Shown piece after piece: positions 31,479 through 43,464 of a DNA stretch of 64,000 nucleotides. The notes below the pieces were generated by a model. That model saw only the letters and a program-made list of their open reading frames with translations. It searched no databases and had not been told where the DNA came from. The position numbers were made by a program, and so were the translations under genes. Source of the stretch: Saccopteryx bilineata (taxonomy: Eukaryota > Chordata > Mammalia > Chiroptera > Emballonuridae); contig NC_089490.1 in NCBI RefSeq assembly GCF_036850765.1, positions 127,066,522 to 127,130,521 on the forward strand, read 5' to 3'. Position 1 is the first letter of the stretch, and each line of letters starts with the position of its first letter.

Positions 31479-32997
31479 TGTATGTATATTAGTGTTTATG
31501 TGTGCACATCAGTGACCTAACTTAGTGTAAATGCATGAAGCAGTTTTTAAACCTAAGTAAAGACTGCCCAATCAGTTGATAGAAATTACTTATGCATACT
31601 CTAATCATTTTGCTAAGGCTCCTTTACAAGACTGTCATAACCTAATAGAGAGATAATTGGTTGGAATAGAACTTTCTGATGGGATAGATGTTATGAAGAA
31701 ACTGACTTGAAGTTGATGCTCTTGCCAGATTTTAATTGGTAACCAGGAATAGAAAATTTCATATATATGTCTATGTGTGTGTATATGGGCCCCAAGAGTA
31801 GGAACTGCAGCAGGGCAGAGCTCCAGCAGGGCAGCATCAAGGCCTGTTTCAGCAGATGGGGTGCATAAGGACACATGATGATGCAATACAAGTCAAGCTT
31901 TAGATGTTCAAAAAAAGTTCTATTTTTCCACCGTAAAACGTTTCTATGGTTAACATTAATCCCTAACTGACCTAATTAGTTTTATATTACAGTGGAGGCG
32001 CATCCTTTTTCTAACAAGTAACTACATCATGGCCTGCCAAGATAAAAGAGTAATACAACTTTCTTTTGAGTATTTCTTTAATATTACATTTAAATATTCT
32101 CTTTAAATACAGCATCATCACAATGTGAAGGACCTAAAAGACACAAAGAACAAAACTTTTCAGAGAACCAGACAAGCTTTGGATTCACATTGAAAGTACT
32201 ACCTGCATATGGTATATGAGAAAGGAAATTGGAAAATTAGTTGCAATAAGAACTCATTTCTTTTTCTCTAAGCCTGGACTGAGCAGGATTGAAGCCATCT
32301 GCTTCTGATCAGAGGCCTCGCTTTTCTAGCAACCATGAACTCATAATTGTGTCCATCACAGGTAGCACCAGAAATAAGATGGACTAGGTTGTAGAAAAGG
32401 TCCTTTGCTTAACAAGACAATGCTAAATGTTTAACATTTAAAAGCTTGGGATCAATGTGAGTCAGAATTGTAGAGTTAATGAAGAAACTAGTTTCTTCAG
32501 AAAAATCATTGTCTTAGGGATTTAATAATTAGATTCAAATTCTTCATTTGATCCCAAAGGTTAATGCACATCCTATTGAGCAATTGGAATCACTTTCCTA
32601 GATTATGAATCATTCCTAAGGAAGGAATGTAGAGCTCACCCTTCCCTTCCAACACAAACTTTGAGAAAGTTTCTTATCCATCAAGTCCAATCCAGTTAAG
32701 CTTCCATCTTGTATTCGAGGGGATCAGTCCGAGGTGGGGGAGTACAGCTCAGTTTGGGATAGCTGGATCTCAGGTATCCAAGACAACTCTGTCCTGTGAG
32801 GTTAGAGGATGGGGGAGCGTTAAGGACCTATGTACTTAAAAAGTCTCTTCCAAACCCCGTGCAAAAACTGGAACAGGGGAGGCAGAATGGATTAAAACAT
32901 GTTATCTATTAAGTACAAGGCCTGTCAGGCTCAGTTCAGCGATTTTAGTCAAAATGCTGCTGTGACATACATGAAGGTAGCTTTAAGACACCTTAGG

Positions 32998-33375
32998 CTC
33001 TGGCTGTCTGGCTCAGTGGTAGAACGTCGACCCAGCGTGTGGATGTCCTGGGTTCAATTCCTGGTCAGGCACACAGGAGAAGTGACTATCTGCTTCTCTA
33101 CCCCTCCCCCCATATCTTTCTTCCTTCTCTCTCTTTCTCTGTCTCTCGCCTTACCCCCTACCCATGGCTCAAATGGTTTAAGCAAAGTTGGCCCCAAGCA
33201 CTAAGGATGGCTCCCTGGTCAGCCTCACGTGCTAAAATAACTCAGTTGCCAAGCAATGGAGCTGCAGCCCAGCTGGGCAGAACATCACCTGTCAGGGCAC
33301 ATGCAAGTCTGTCTCTACCTCCCCTCCCCTCCTCTCACAAAAACAAAAACAACAACAACAAAAAAACAAAAGGGC
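32998..33375 (+). mobile_element. Type A SINE, old
   Basis: The head GCTCTGGCTGTCTGGCTCAG, a diverged body and a (CAA)n tail. It lies antisense inside the CSRNP2 3' UTR. Confidence 0.82.
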
Positions 33376-33499
33376 CTTAATATCCCACAAGAAAAGGCTT
33401 TATGAACGAGATAATAGGAACATTTATCTCCCCCACCAAAAGAAAAGGTTTTCACTTCGTTCTTTCCCGGTTAATAAACCATACCAGAAGGAAAGCATG

Positions 33500-33774
33500 G
33501 TGTAAAACAGTGGTCCCCAACCTTTTTTGGACCATGGACCGGTTTAATGTCAGAAAATATTTCCATGGACTGGCCTTTAGGGTGGGATGGATAAATGTAT
33601 CATGTGACCGAGACAAGTGTAGACAGATGTAACAGGAAATCTGGTCATTTTTTAAAAATAAAACATCGTTCAGACTTAAATATAAATAAAATGGAAATAA
33701 TGTAAGTTATTTATTCTTTCTCTACGGACTGGTACCAGTCCAGGGCCCCGGGGTTGGGGACCACTGGTGTAAAA
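33500..33774. mobile_element. hAT non-autonomous element with perfect 8-base target duplication
   Basis: The element spans 33,508-33,766 (259 bases). Perfect 15-base terminal inverted repeats (CAGTGGTCCCCAACC / GGTTGGGGACCACTG), with GTGTAAAA duplicated at 33,500-33,507 and 33,767-33,774. 8-base duplications are diagnostic of hAT elements. It has no coding capacity and sits in the CSRNP2 3' UTR. Confidence 0.93.
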
Positions 33775-35153
33775 GATGCTAGGGAAGGGTGCTTTGCTCC
33801 CTGCTGCCGCCATTTTAAAACAAAGGTAACTGCTAATGAATTAAGTGTTCAGTGGAGCACATCCAGGAACACAAGCTGGACTAGAGAGGAACAGGAACCA
33901 TATCCCTAGATAGAAAGAACGGAATGAGTCCTACTCTACAGACCTTAAAGACTATTCCCAGAACTTGAATTCTTTGGAACCTGGGAGGTATATGTAGCAT
34001 TTAAGAATTAGTTTGGCTTCCAATTTTGAAATATCAAGATGAAGAGGTCTAATAAATATTTGCAATTCTTGGGGGTGAACTGAACTGGAATAGTGTAAGA
34101 ACTCTCCAACTCTGTATATCCCAGAAGGACCACAAGGGTAGATTTAAAAAAAAATAATCTGGCTGGTGACCTTAGATCGCCACATCCTGTATTCCTTTAA
34201 AGCTCCAATCTCCCAAAGTGAAGGGAAAAACCTGGGTGAAGGCAAGCATGGCACAAAGTTATCTTTCCAGAGAGCAGACTATTCCTGCTACCTCCTTTTG
34301 GACACACTTAATGCTCCATATTTGCCTCTCATGGGATGTGTGAGCCCAGCCTAGAGCTGCCTGATAGAGCTAGTGTTAGACACACACAGAAGACTCGGGC
34401 TCTATTTTATAACCACATCCCCAGCCAATCTAGCTTTTTTTCTTCAAAGGAAGGATTGGGGGGTTGGATGGAGGGGGGCAAGGGGAAGACAAGTAGACAA
34501 GTTAAACTCTAGTACCTACAAAAAGAAACAAATTCAAGTTACAGACCAGGAATCCCCAGTGTGGGGAACAGGTCAGAAAACACCAAACATGTCAAATATT
34601 AACTTATTTACCAAATAGGGGGAAGGCAGGTTAAGTTTTTATAAATTCTGGAGGTTTTATACAGAAGCAGAGACCATCCCCTCTCTCCAGGTGACATTTC
34701 CAACTGTATTATGATATACCAAAATGGGATAGCAGAGTAACCACCAAGAAAAATGAGCTTGTATCCCACCTGGATGGAGCTCAGGAGAAGGGGTTTTGCT
34801 ATGCTGTTCAAATTATGTATTCTGATCCTTACATAAAGAATAGCTGCTTGAATTACCTAATTTCTCTTGTGAGATCCTAGTTCTTTGTTCCAGTGGCCCA
34901 GAAAGCTCAGTATTCGGCACTGTGTGGCCTCCTCTGCCCCAAGACTATTCCCAGATCAAGCCGGGGCTGGTCTTGGTTCTGTTTACCCTTTAAAAAATAC
35001 TTGTACAAACAGTCTTTTCCAACCCATTCCCCAAGACCCCAATAAAATAACATAGGAGCAGCAGCTGCTTCTACAGTTTTGTTCTGAAATGGTGTTAGAT
35101 AAAATAAGGGAATAAATAGAGCATGGGTAAGAGGCAGATTCTCCATCCCTGTG

Positions 35154-36074
35154 TCACACTGCCAGAGGGGGTTCCAGAGAATCTTCAGGGGGCTGGTCCT
35201 CACTGTGCTGTGACGTCTTCACCACCACACAGCCCTCTTCACTGTCTGTGCTCAAGAGGAGGTTCGAGGGGGACCACGAGGGGCGGAAGTCTTCATTCTC
35301 CGGCTCCACAGGGTTACAATTTTCGGACACTAGCACTTCTAGAGTGGAAGTTTTCCCAACTTCTGGTTTACAGAGGTCTGCTGGGTCTGTGGGGCTACAA
35401 GCCACCAGTGAGGTAACAGGGAGAGAAAAGACATTGAGATCCTTTTCCTTGGGTGAAGAGGGTTGAACTTCTCCTGTACTAGGCTCTCCTTTCATCCCCA
35501 GAACTGGCCTCTGCTCCACCTGATAGTAGACCAGGGGCCCACTGTTCAAGTAGGATGGGTTGGTCACTGCTGAGGCAGCTGGGTGGTCCGAGTTCTCCGC
35601 AAAACATAGGACAGAGGAGCCTGGGGTCAGCTGAGCCTGGATGAGAATGGGGGCTGTCAGGCCTGGGCACAGCTCTTCAGGAACAGCTAGGGGCTCCTCC
35701 AGTATGCACATGCCCAGGCTTTCTATGCTCGAGTCCAGGCTGGCACTAGAGCCGCTGGAATCTTCCTCTGCCTTGAGCCGCTCCAGTTCCTCCGCACTCT
35801 GAAGGTGCATCACTGCTGTCTCATTCTCAGCGATGAACTCCTGGAAATCCTGTGTCTCAGAGCCCTGTGCTCCTGTCAGGCTGCAGTTGGCAGTGGGTGA
35901 GGGCTCCTCATCTGGCACGGGAGGGCGGCTCACCTGCCGCTTGCTCTCCAGTTCCAGCTTCATGATGGTGTGGAGGTAATGAGTCCGGACCCGGATTGGA
36001 TTAAATTCAATGCGCCCAGCCATGTTCCCACAGCCATCACGGGAGCAGCCACATGGAAAGGACATACGATCCAC
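35154..36074 (-). CDS. CSRNP2: CSRNP2 coding exon 4 (terminal)
   Basis: Acceptor CTCCACAG/GTGGAT. Encodes residues 237-542 and the TGA (35,154-35,156): the rest of the Cys-rich motif, [20 protein letters not shown], and a long acidic/Ser/Pro-rich tail. Confidence 0.95.
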   Translation of the reverse strand: MDRMSFPCGCSRDGCGNMAGRIEFNPIRVRTHYLHTIMKLELESKRQVSRPPVPDEEPSPTANCSLTGAQGSETQDFQEFIAENETAVMHLQSAEELERLKAEEDSSGSSASLDSSIESLGMCILEEPLAVPEELCPGLTAPILIQAQLTPGSSVLCFAENSDHPAASAVTNPSYLNSGPLVYYQVEQRPVLGMKGEPSTGEVQPSSPKEKDLNVFSLPVTSLVACSPTDPADLCKPEVGKTSTLEVLVSENCNPVEPENEDFRPSWSPSNLLLSTDSEEGCVVVKTSQHSEDQPPEDSLEPPLAV

Positions 36075-39000
36075 CTGTGGAGAGGACATGGAGGTTGAAC
36101 AAGTGGGAAACGACAGATTTAGCAATGGCGGCAGGAGATGTTAGCTGGCAAAAACAAGCAGCTGGGATTTGTGGTCATATAAGAAGAGACAAAACCAATT
36201 CAAAACAATGTGTAACTAACACAGCACTGGGTGGCAGGTATTAAACCACCTGCATTTAATTCCAGTGCAGACTCATCTCTCTCTCAAGTTGTTTCCTCTT
36301 CTAAACAAAAAGTAGACAAAAATCCTATCAAAAGGTCGCTGGTCTTTCCAAGTTGAAAAGTCCAGAAATGCCTCTCTGAATATCAACAGTTCTTAGAGCA
36401 GAAAAAATTTATGTGCCTCAGAGGCTTTTCCAGAACTTACCTGATGTACTGAGAAAATAAAAGTCTGAGGCCTACACCTCTTCTGTGATGTCAGGCATGG
36501 GGACGGGAGAAGTCCTAGCTAGTCCAAAGAAATACATTCTGGAGACACTAAGCAAAAGTGCCTTAGTTTGCTACGGTTGTTATAATGAAGGTTCAAACAA
36601 AATGCCAGCCAGCTTTTCACTACCTGCTTCAATTCCTGTTGGTTGACCAGTTTGGTTCTGAAGCAGTTACCAAGATAACTAACTTATAGACCAGGGGTAT
36701 CTGGAAAGGAGATTCTTCCTACCTACTTTTCTCCCTTTTGGATCCAAAAGGGGAAAAAACGCAAAAATAAAATTAAAAACATGAGTAAGCTGGTATGTAC
36801 AAATGTACAATGGCTTCCTATGATGTCAATTTTAAGAACTCATTTCAGTTCTTAGGAACAGTCTAATTATCAGATTGTCCTTACATCTGTGGATAAGACT
36901 GATTCATTATGGGATATCAGTCTGAAAAGTAGTATTTGGCTAGATCCACTACAGCTATTTGATACCTAACCATAAATAAGAAAGAAAAGGCTGGTCAGGA
37001 GAAGTTCAAGTATAAGGATTCACATCCACACTGTCAGTGTCCAAGTTCCAGATACATTTCACTCTCTGAGATGGTACTGCTGTTTCAATTGCACTTTGTC
37101 TTCCAAACTGCATCAGAGGCCCAGCTGGGGGATGATGCTTTCTATCTTTTAATACACTATGAATTTAAGCTCTAATTGGCCAAGTGTGATCCTGAATGAG
37201 AGGATCTAAGAACTCTGATATTAAACTTACTAAGCCCCCTGTTCTTCCATTTGCTGACAGCTTCTGTCACCATCGAGGTATAAAACAGACAAAATGACAG
37301 GTATCTTCACAGCCTGAAGCCTGTCACGCTGATTTTCTTGGTTGGTGGAGGAGGGTCATAGAACCAGGGAGCGTTCAGTCATGTGGAAGCCACACTGATG
37401 GGCAGCCTCCTAGGTTCATTAGCACCCACACCACACCCTCGACTCTAGTGCAGATACACCATCTCAGGTCAAGTTGGACTGACCTGGCATTTAATCCCAG
37501 CTTGGCTACAAGCACACACTTCTGGGTCACAGTATAGCCGACAGTCACAGCCACACTCTTCCCGTGACAGGCGGATGGCCCGAAGCTCCTGCTTCTCTTC
37601 AGCATCAATGCGGTGCACCCCAGAAGCCCTCAGCAGGGCCCGTCGCCGTTTGGTGGGCAGAGGCTGCAGGAAAAAGTAATCATCCACTTCCACATTTTCC
37701 ACATCAATATCTTCATCAGAAACATCATCCAGTGTCAGGCCATCAGCCTCCACTGACTCCACTGTCCCATTCTTGGTCAGCTGCCAAGAGACCAGAAGGA
37801 TAGGTTAGCCTTTGAGCGTCGTCAGCATGAGCCTCCAACCGAGGGCCTCTAGCGTACCACAGTCCAAGTGAACTTTCCGCAATGATGGAAACATCCATGC
37901 TAATACAACAGCCATTAGTACACGTGGCTTCTGAGCGCTGTAAATGTAGCTGGTGCATCTGAGAAACTGAATTTTCAATTTTATTTAATTAAGCATAAGT
38001 AGCCGCATGTCGCTACCATATTGGACACTGTAGGTCAAGAGAATAAATCTAAAGCAGGAAGATAGGTAGCCTCATGCAGCTCTAACACCACCATGTCAAC
38101 ACAGGAAAATCACCTTCCTGGATCAAAGTTTCTCAAAACCCATCTCATCTTCCCTTCTAGAAGATGATCTATTCCCACAAGCTTACCCTCCATTGCCAGA
38201 CTGAGGTCCCTTTAGTTTGCTAACTGCCTTCTAACACAGGGAGAAGATACATCAATAGCTGGATGTTCCTTGGATATATAGATAACCTTGCAAGACGGCT
38301 TCAATTTGTACCCCAAACGATTCAAAACCACATTTAGGAGGGAAAAAGAGTACATTAAAATGTAGTACAAGGCTACCAGGTCCTTGTCAATGAACCTGAA
38401 TGCCCACAAGGTGAACAATTATCCATTCATACACAAAAGAGCTTCATTTTATTGGGAGAAAAATATGAACCACTTACAGCTACCAAGCCTTTGCTTCTAA
38501 CCTGTGATCTAGAAGAAATAGATTCTCTTTTCAAATCGTTTTTGTTTGATTTCAAAGAAAAGTTGTATGTGAGGAAGGGTGGCATATGTAATTGAGTGTA
38601 CTATCTACGAGCAGAACTGTATTCTCTGGGCTACGAGAGACAGACAGCCAGGAAAAGAAATCTTAATGGAAGGACAAGCTGAAGAAAATCCATAGCTGAA
38701 TGAGTTATGAAAATTCACTAGAGAGTTCAAATAAAAAAAGGGAGACCTCAAAATCCCCAGGGCTCTAGAAGCTGCTAGCAGGATGAAAGCCAAACTACTG
38801 GCAGGTTTGGCTTATTTCATCAGACAGCCACAGAACGATGCTGGTAAAGGAGCGACTCCTAGGAGAGAGGTGATGCAACAAACTTGGGCAGTAAGCTTCA
38901 CACCTCTTTTTTTTTATGGGGGAGGTAGTAGAAAAATGAGAGAAAGTAGGTACTTATAAGGATACCTTAGTCTATTTTTTCTGTACTAGGCAGGCCAACC

Positions 39001-42000
39001 ACAAAGGGCCTTTCTGCAGACCTAAGGATTTCTCCTGTCCATTTCACTGGGGTTGGCTTCCTCCTAATCACCTTCACTCCTGCTGTCCTCTCAAAGGAAA
39101 GAGATCAGAGATGCAACAGAAAGAAGCCCATGTAGACATGAAAATTTAATGTGTCACAGAGGTGACCTTTCCTATCACTCATAGAGCCTTCTAATAAGTA
39201 AATGGTCTTGGAACAGCTGAGTTTTGTTGTTATTTTTTTAAATAAATAAGGTTAGATTCACAATTCATACTACTCACAATAACAAATTTCATATGGGTAA
39301 AAGCAAAAAAAGTAATAAAAGTATTAGAAAAATCATTGGTAACTAAAGCTGCAGGGTACCAGCAGCTTTTTTCTTGGCAGCAGCCCAAAAGGAAAAGATT
39401 AGATGGTATATGGGAGATGCAAGTATATGTATATTTTTGAGACCAACAGCCTTCCCTATAGAGTGTTAAGGATAGAAAAAATTTCTAAAAAAAACCCCAG
39501 TAAACTGGAGTTGAGAAAAGTAAGGGTTTTCTCTTGACATGAAAGGATGTATTAGATACCTCCCATTGCTGTGCTCACCAAAACGCCAGTAAGCAGGAAT
39601 CCTGTATCTTAAGCCTTCAGTTTGTCTCTAGACCTCCTACAAGGGAGGCCACAGAACAGAATGGTATCCTCTTTTGACAGTTCATTCCTCTACCAGATTT
39701 AGGAGAGGGATTCTTAGGGAAAGCAAAGAAGGCCTTCACTGCAAATGATGAGAACAGTGTCTATTTGCCCAGCTGTTGCTATAGCAGCAGGAAGGTGATG
39801 AGGTCAGGGATGGAATTCCTAAGAAAGGGAAACCTGAATGCCATTCTAGTTAGAATAGCAGGTGTAAGGCTTTAGGAGTAGGCGGAGGGAAGTCGACACA
39901 GAGTTCTCAAAGGGAGAAAGGAATGAGATCTACGTAACCTACATCCTCTGCCACCAGTACTCCAACCCTACAACACTGTGGTGTGTCCCATTAGGATTTC
40001 ACCCAGGACCCTGGAAATAATGCAGCCACCTGTTTTAATATGGGCTGACAAGAAACATGGCCAGGACTAAAGCAGTGTTCTCAAATTTGGAACTAGGAAT
40101 TCTGGTTGCAGACTGGTGGAAACTCTAGTTGTGAAGTACCAAGCAGTGCTAAGGGAGCAGTGGGTAGATAGAGTCATCTAAGATGGTTCTTCTTCCAGAC
40201 ATATTCTCCTCCTGCACTTGAAGAGCTGGTATGGCATCAGTGGTAGGCACAGTACTATACAAATCAATAATCATTTGGTAATGCTATTGTTTACACCTAA
40301 AAGATTGTCACCTAGAGATTTTAGTTTACACCCTAAAAGACTATACTTATAAATAGCAGGATTCTTTCAGACAATGTAAAAGATCCAAAACCTGTGCATG
40401 AGTGCAACAGCTACTCATCCGACAGGAAACTGAAATACTGTGCTTCCTCAGGTTCTAGGGGTGGCAGACTTGAATGTCTTTAAGCATTTGCATTTTAAAC
40501 TTTAAAAAAATATTTTGAGGGACCAAGGGCAGGGAATTCTAGAGAAGCTATTTTGGTATCACTGGTAGACCCTACCAGACACAAAAAGAACAGTATCTCA
40601 GACTGTGATCTGATTCCAAATCTGAGCCTTTTCACTAGAACTGGATCTACATGCCAAGGGCAACAGTTAAAAAAAAGAAAAGAAAAGAAATTAATAGACC
40701 TAGATGGTTCCCCACTTTATTCTGGTCCATGAGCAGTACCGGACCCCAGCCCCCCCAGGCACCTTCATCTTCTTGGCATGGAGTTTCTCCTCCTTCAGGT
40801 GTTCACGAAGAATCTCCCGATGGTTCACCTCCTGCTCTTGAGCAAACTCACAGAGTGTGTAGCTGCGTACAGAATTATGACGCTGGGCCATGCCCAGAGA
40901 GCTACCACCCTGGCTGGGCACACTGGTGAAACCCTGGCGCCGGGCAAAGTAGTACACAGTCACCTGGTCAAAACGTACATTCTTCCTCCGCAGCTGCTTC
41001 TGCCGCTTCAGGATGGATGTGGCTGAGAAGGGAGCACAGAGAGCACTTGTATTAATCCAGAGATGGTCTGTGTGGGGACCTCATTCTTTCTCATCTATCT
41101 AGGCTCTCCACTCTTCAAAGATACTCCCTGTACCTAGAGTAGAGGCATTTTTTTCTTTTTTCAAATTATTTCTTTTTTTTTGTCAGAGAGAGGGACAGAC
41201 AGGAAGGGAGAGAGATAAGAAGCATCAATTCTACACTGTGACACCTTAGTTGTTCATTGATTGCTTTCTCATATGTGCCTTGATTGGGGGGGGCGCTATA
41301 GCAAAGCCCCTTCTCCCAAGCCAGCAACCCTGCTGGTGAGCCTGCGCTCAAGCCGACAACCTCGGGATTTCAAACCTGGGTCCTTCCGTATCCCAGTCTG
41401 ATGCTCTATCCACTGCACCACCGCCTGGTCAGGCTATTTCTCAGTTTTTAATATTCCTAGAGACATTTCTAATTTTTAAATCATAAATACATAGTTGGAA
41501 GGGACTTTGAGCATTAGCTGGTCCACAGCACTGCCTCTAGACTGACTTTACCCAAACAGACCACAAATTCTATTTTTAGACATCAGCTGGGAAGAGGATA
41601 TCTAGGTAATCAGAATAAAACAATCTATATAGCTTTACTGTCCAACATAGCAGCTACTAGCCATACATGTCAATTTCAATATTAATTAATGTAAATAAAC
41701 TAACATTAGGTGCTAGCTGTTTAGCTCAGTTGGTCGTCCTCCCAAAACACCACAGTTGCAAATATGATGTCCAGTCAGAGTACATATGGGAAGCAACCAA
41801 AAAAAGCACAACAAAAATGGAGCAACAAATGCTTCTCTCTCTCCTTCTTCCTCTATCTCTCTAAAATCAATCAATATACTAATAATAAAAGATTGCTTTA
41901 TAAATAAATAAATAAATAGGCCCTAGCCAGCTGGCTCAGTGGTAGAGCCCAGCATGTGGGTGTCCTGGGTTCAATTCCCAGACATGGAACACAGGATAAG

Positions 42001-43378
42001 CATCCATCTGCTTCTCCACCCCTCTCCCTCTTCTTCTCCCTCTCACTTCTCTCTCTCTATTAAGCAAGTTGGCCCCAGAAGCGGAGAATGGCTCCATGGC
42101 CTCCACCTCAAGCACTAAGAAGAGCTCAGTTGCTGAGCAATAGAGCAATGCCCCAGATGGGCAGAGCATTGCCTCCTAGTGGGCTTGCTGGGTGGATCCT
42201 GGTCGGGGCACCAGGGCACATGTGGGAGTCTGTCTCTGCCCCTCCCCTCCTCTTCTCTCACTGAATAAAAAATAAAAATAATAAATGAAATGAAAAATCA
42301 TTTATAACTTAGCTCTTCACTAAAAACAATCTCATTTCAAGGGTTCAATAGCCACATATGGCTAATGGCTACCATAGCAGATACCACAGTAGACAGTGTA
42401 GATACAGAACATTTCTTTCATAACAGAAAATTCTATTAGACAGTGTTACATAATGGGATAGCAAACTTCTATGAAGGGCCAGGTAGTAAGTATTTTAGGT
42501 TTTTCAGGTCATAAAGCCTCTGTTGCAACTTCTCAACTCTGCCATTATAGCATGAAAGCAATCATAGACAATGGGTAAGACTGTGTTCCAATAAAACTTT
42601 ATTTACACCTGACCTGTGGTGGCGCAGTGCATAAAGAGTCGACCTGGAACGCTGAGGTTGCCAGTTTGAAACCCTGGGCTTGCCCAGTTGATGCTTCCTG
42701 CTCCTCCCCTCCCTCTCTTCCCCCTTCTCTAAAATGAATAAATAAAATCTTAAAAAAAAAAACTTTATTTACAAAAGCAGGCAGTAAAGCCAGATTTGGC
42801 CCACAGGAAACCCCGATCTATACTATCAGAAATTCTTTCCAAGAAACTAATTGAGTCAGAAGAATTAAGAAATCTGGAGTTTCCTCAGTTGTCTAGGCAA
42901 TAAGGATTTATGTCCTACAATATCATGGAACTCTATGGGACTGTGCTGGGGAAGGGTAGAATCCTGGACTCCTCTCTTCCTTCTACTTAATTCAACCTAT
43001 TCTGGGGACCCACAAACCAAGCACAAGTAAAATCAGCTAGAATAAATCAGACTTAAGTCTACACTATTGGAGCAATGAGGTCCTCCAAAGAGCAAAGTTG
43101 AGCTAAGAGTGAGAAAGACTGTGATTAAGGGAAAACCCTCAACCTGATTAGAAGAAGCTGTGCAAGAACTGCAGTGGGCTCTGATGACGGGACACGGGTG
43201 GATGCAGGGTGGGAGCGGCTCACTCACGTGTAAAGCTGGCAGTTGTAGGAGGATTAAGGCTGTCACAGCTGTCGGCACTGTCACTGCTGGAGATCTCATC
43301 ATCTGAGTTGGACACTGATGAGCCCACATCCACATCATGAAACTTCCTCTTGAGACCCGAGCCCGTGAATTCATCCAT
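35154..43378 (-). CDS. CSRNP2: CSRNP2, cysteine/serine-rich nuclear protein 2 (spliced, 4 coding exons)
   Basis: Four minus-strand coding exons join in phase to 1629 bases, or 542 residues plus stop (human 543). It starts [13 protein letters not shown], followed by an acidic Ser-rich stretch ([18 protein letters not shown], about residues 20-37). The AXUD1-family core follows ([17 protein letters not shown] and an [10 protein letters not shown] helix). A Cys-rich motif runs across about residues 211-253 ([20 protein letters not shown], then [12 protein letters not shown]). An acidic, Ser/Pro-rich C-terminal region ends PLAV. CSRNP proteins are nuclear DNA-binding transcriptional activators reported to bind AGAGTG. 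All coding-intron junctions are GT-AG. The gene converges on LETMD1. Confidence 0.96.
36075..37483 (-). other. CSRNP2: CSRNP2 intron between coding exons 3 and 4
   Basis: No SINE or other recognised repeat is visible, unusual for this window. Confidence 0.7.
37484..37780 (-). CDS. CSRNP2: CSRNP2 coding exon 3
   Basis: Acceptor CTTGGCAG/CTGACC, donor TGCCAG/GTCAGT. Exactly 99 codons, residues 138-236: an acidic stretch ([17 protein letters not shown]), [13 protein letters not shown], then the first cysteines of the Cys-rich motif. It has EVCAC where I recall human EACAC. Confidence 0.95.
37845..38035 (+). repeat. Ancient hAT-type DNA element
   Basis: The sequence GAAACTGAATTTTCAATTTT and CTACCATATTGGACACTGTA match an old mammalian hAT-like repeat; the left end is eroded. 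It lies in the intron between CSRNP2 coding exons 2 and 3. Confidence 0.5.
38036..40762 (-). other. CSRNP2: CSRNP2 intron, unassigned part
   Basis: No type A-D SINE, LINE 3' end or reading frame of note. Apparently mostly unique or very old sequence. Confidence 0.55.
40763..41022 (-). CDS. CSRNP2: CSRNP2 coding exon 2
   Basis: Acceptor CTTCTCAG/CCACAT, donor ATGAAG/GTGCCT. Encodes residues 51-137, beginning with a Lys/Arg-rich [17 protein letters not shown]. Confidence 0.95.
41160..41433 (-). mobile_element. Type B SINE
   Basis: Antisense, body partly deleted, head CACCACCGCCTGGTCAGGC, flanked by TATTTCT. Confidence 0.84.
41640..42450 (+). repeat. Ancient hAT-type element carrying two SINEs
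   Basis: Left arm (TTACTGTCCAACATAGCAGC) and right arm (AATAGCCACATATGGCTAAT) belong to an old DNA repeat like the one at 37,845. Between them sit a type D SINE (about 41,708-41,900) and a type A SINE (about 41,920-42,270). Confidence 0.6.
42450..42825 (+). repeat. Ancient hAT-type element split by a type C SINE
   Basis: The arms (CTTCTATGAAGGGCCAGGTA; CAGATTTGGCCCACAGG) flank a type C SINE (42,607-42,760). That SINE duplicated AACTTTATTTACA at its target. Confidence 0.75.
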
Positions 43379-43464
43379 TGATTTCAAAGGGGTTTCCTTG
43401 GGGAGCCCACGCTGTTGGCCCCGAAGCCCCTGCTCACCACCAGCAAGCCAGGTGCATCAGGATT
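43228..43464 (-). CDS. CSRNP2: CSRNP2 exon with start codon
   Basis: Coding part 43,228-43,378 (ATG at 43,376-43,378), residues 1-50 plus one base; donor TTACAC/GTGAGT. The upstream part to 43,464 is 5' UTR if the acceptor is CTGGGCAG/AATCCT, which is my best choice but not certain. Confidence 0.88.

Larger units (their letters stand above)
30110..31600 (+). other. LETMD1: LETMD1 3' UTR (approximate)
   Basis: The unique sequence after the stop codon reads like a typical 3' UTR, interrupted by a SINE at about 30,650-31,040. I find no AATAAA or ATTAAA before about 31,600. AGTAAA at 31,556-31,561 is a weak candidate signal, so the end is uncertain. Confidence 0.45.
32055..35153 (-). other. CSRNP2: CSRNP2 3' UTR (approximate)
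   Basis: About 3.1 kb follow the stop codon. The only plausible distal signal I find is ATTAAA on the minus strand (TTTAAT at 32,077-32,082). Removing the SINE and the hAT element leaves about 2.4-2.5 kb, close to the long 3' UTR I recall for mammalian CSRNP2. Its end lies near that of the convergent LETMD1. Confidence 0.45.
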
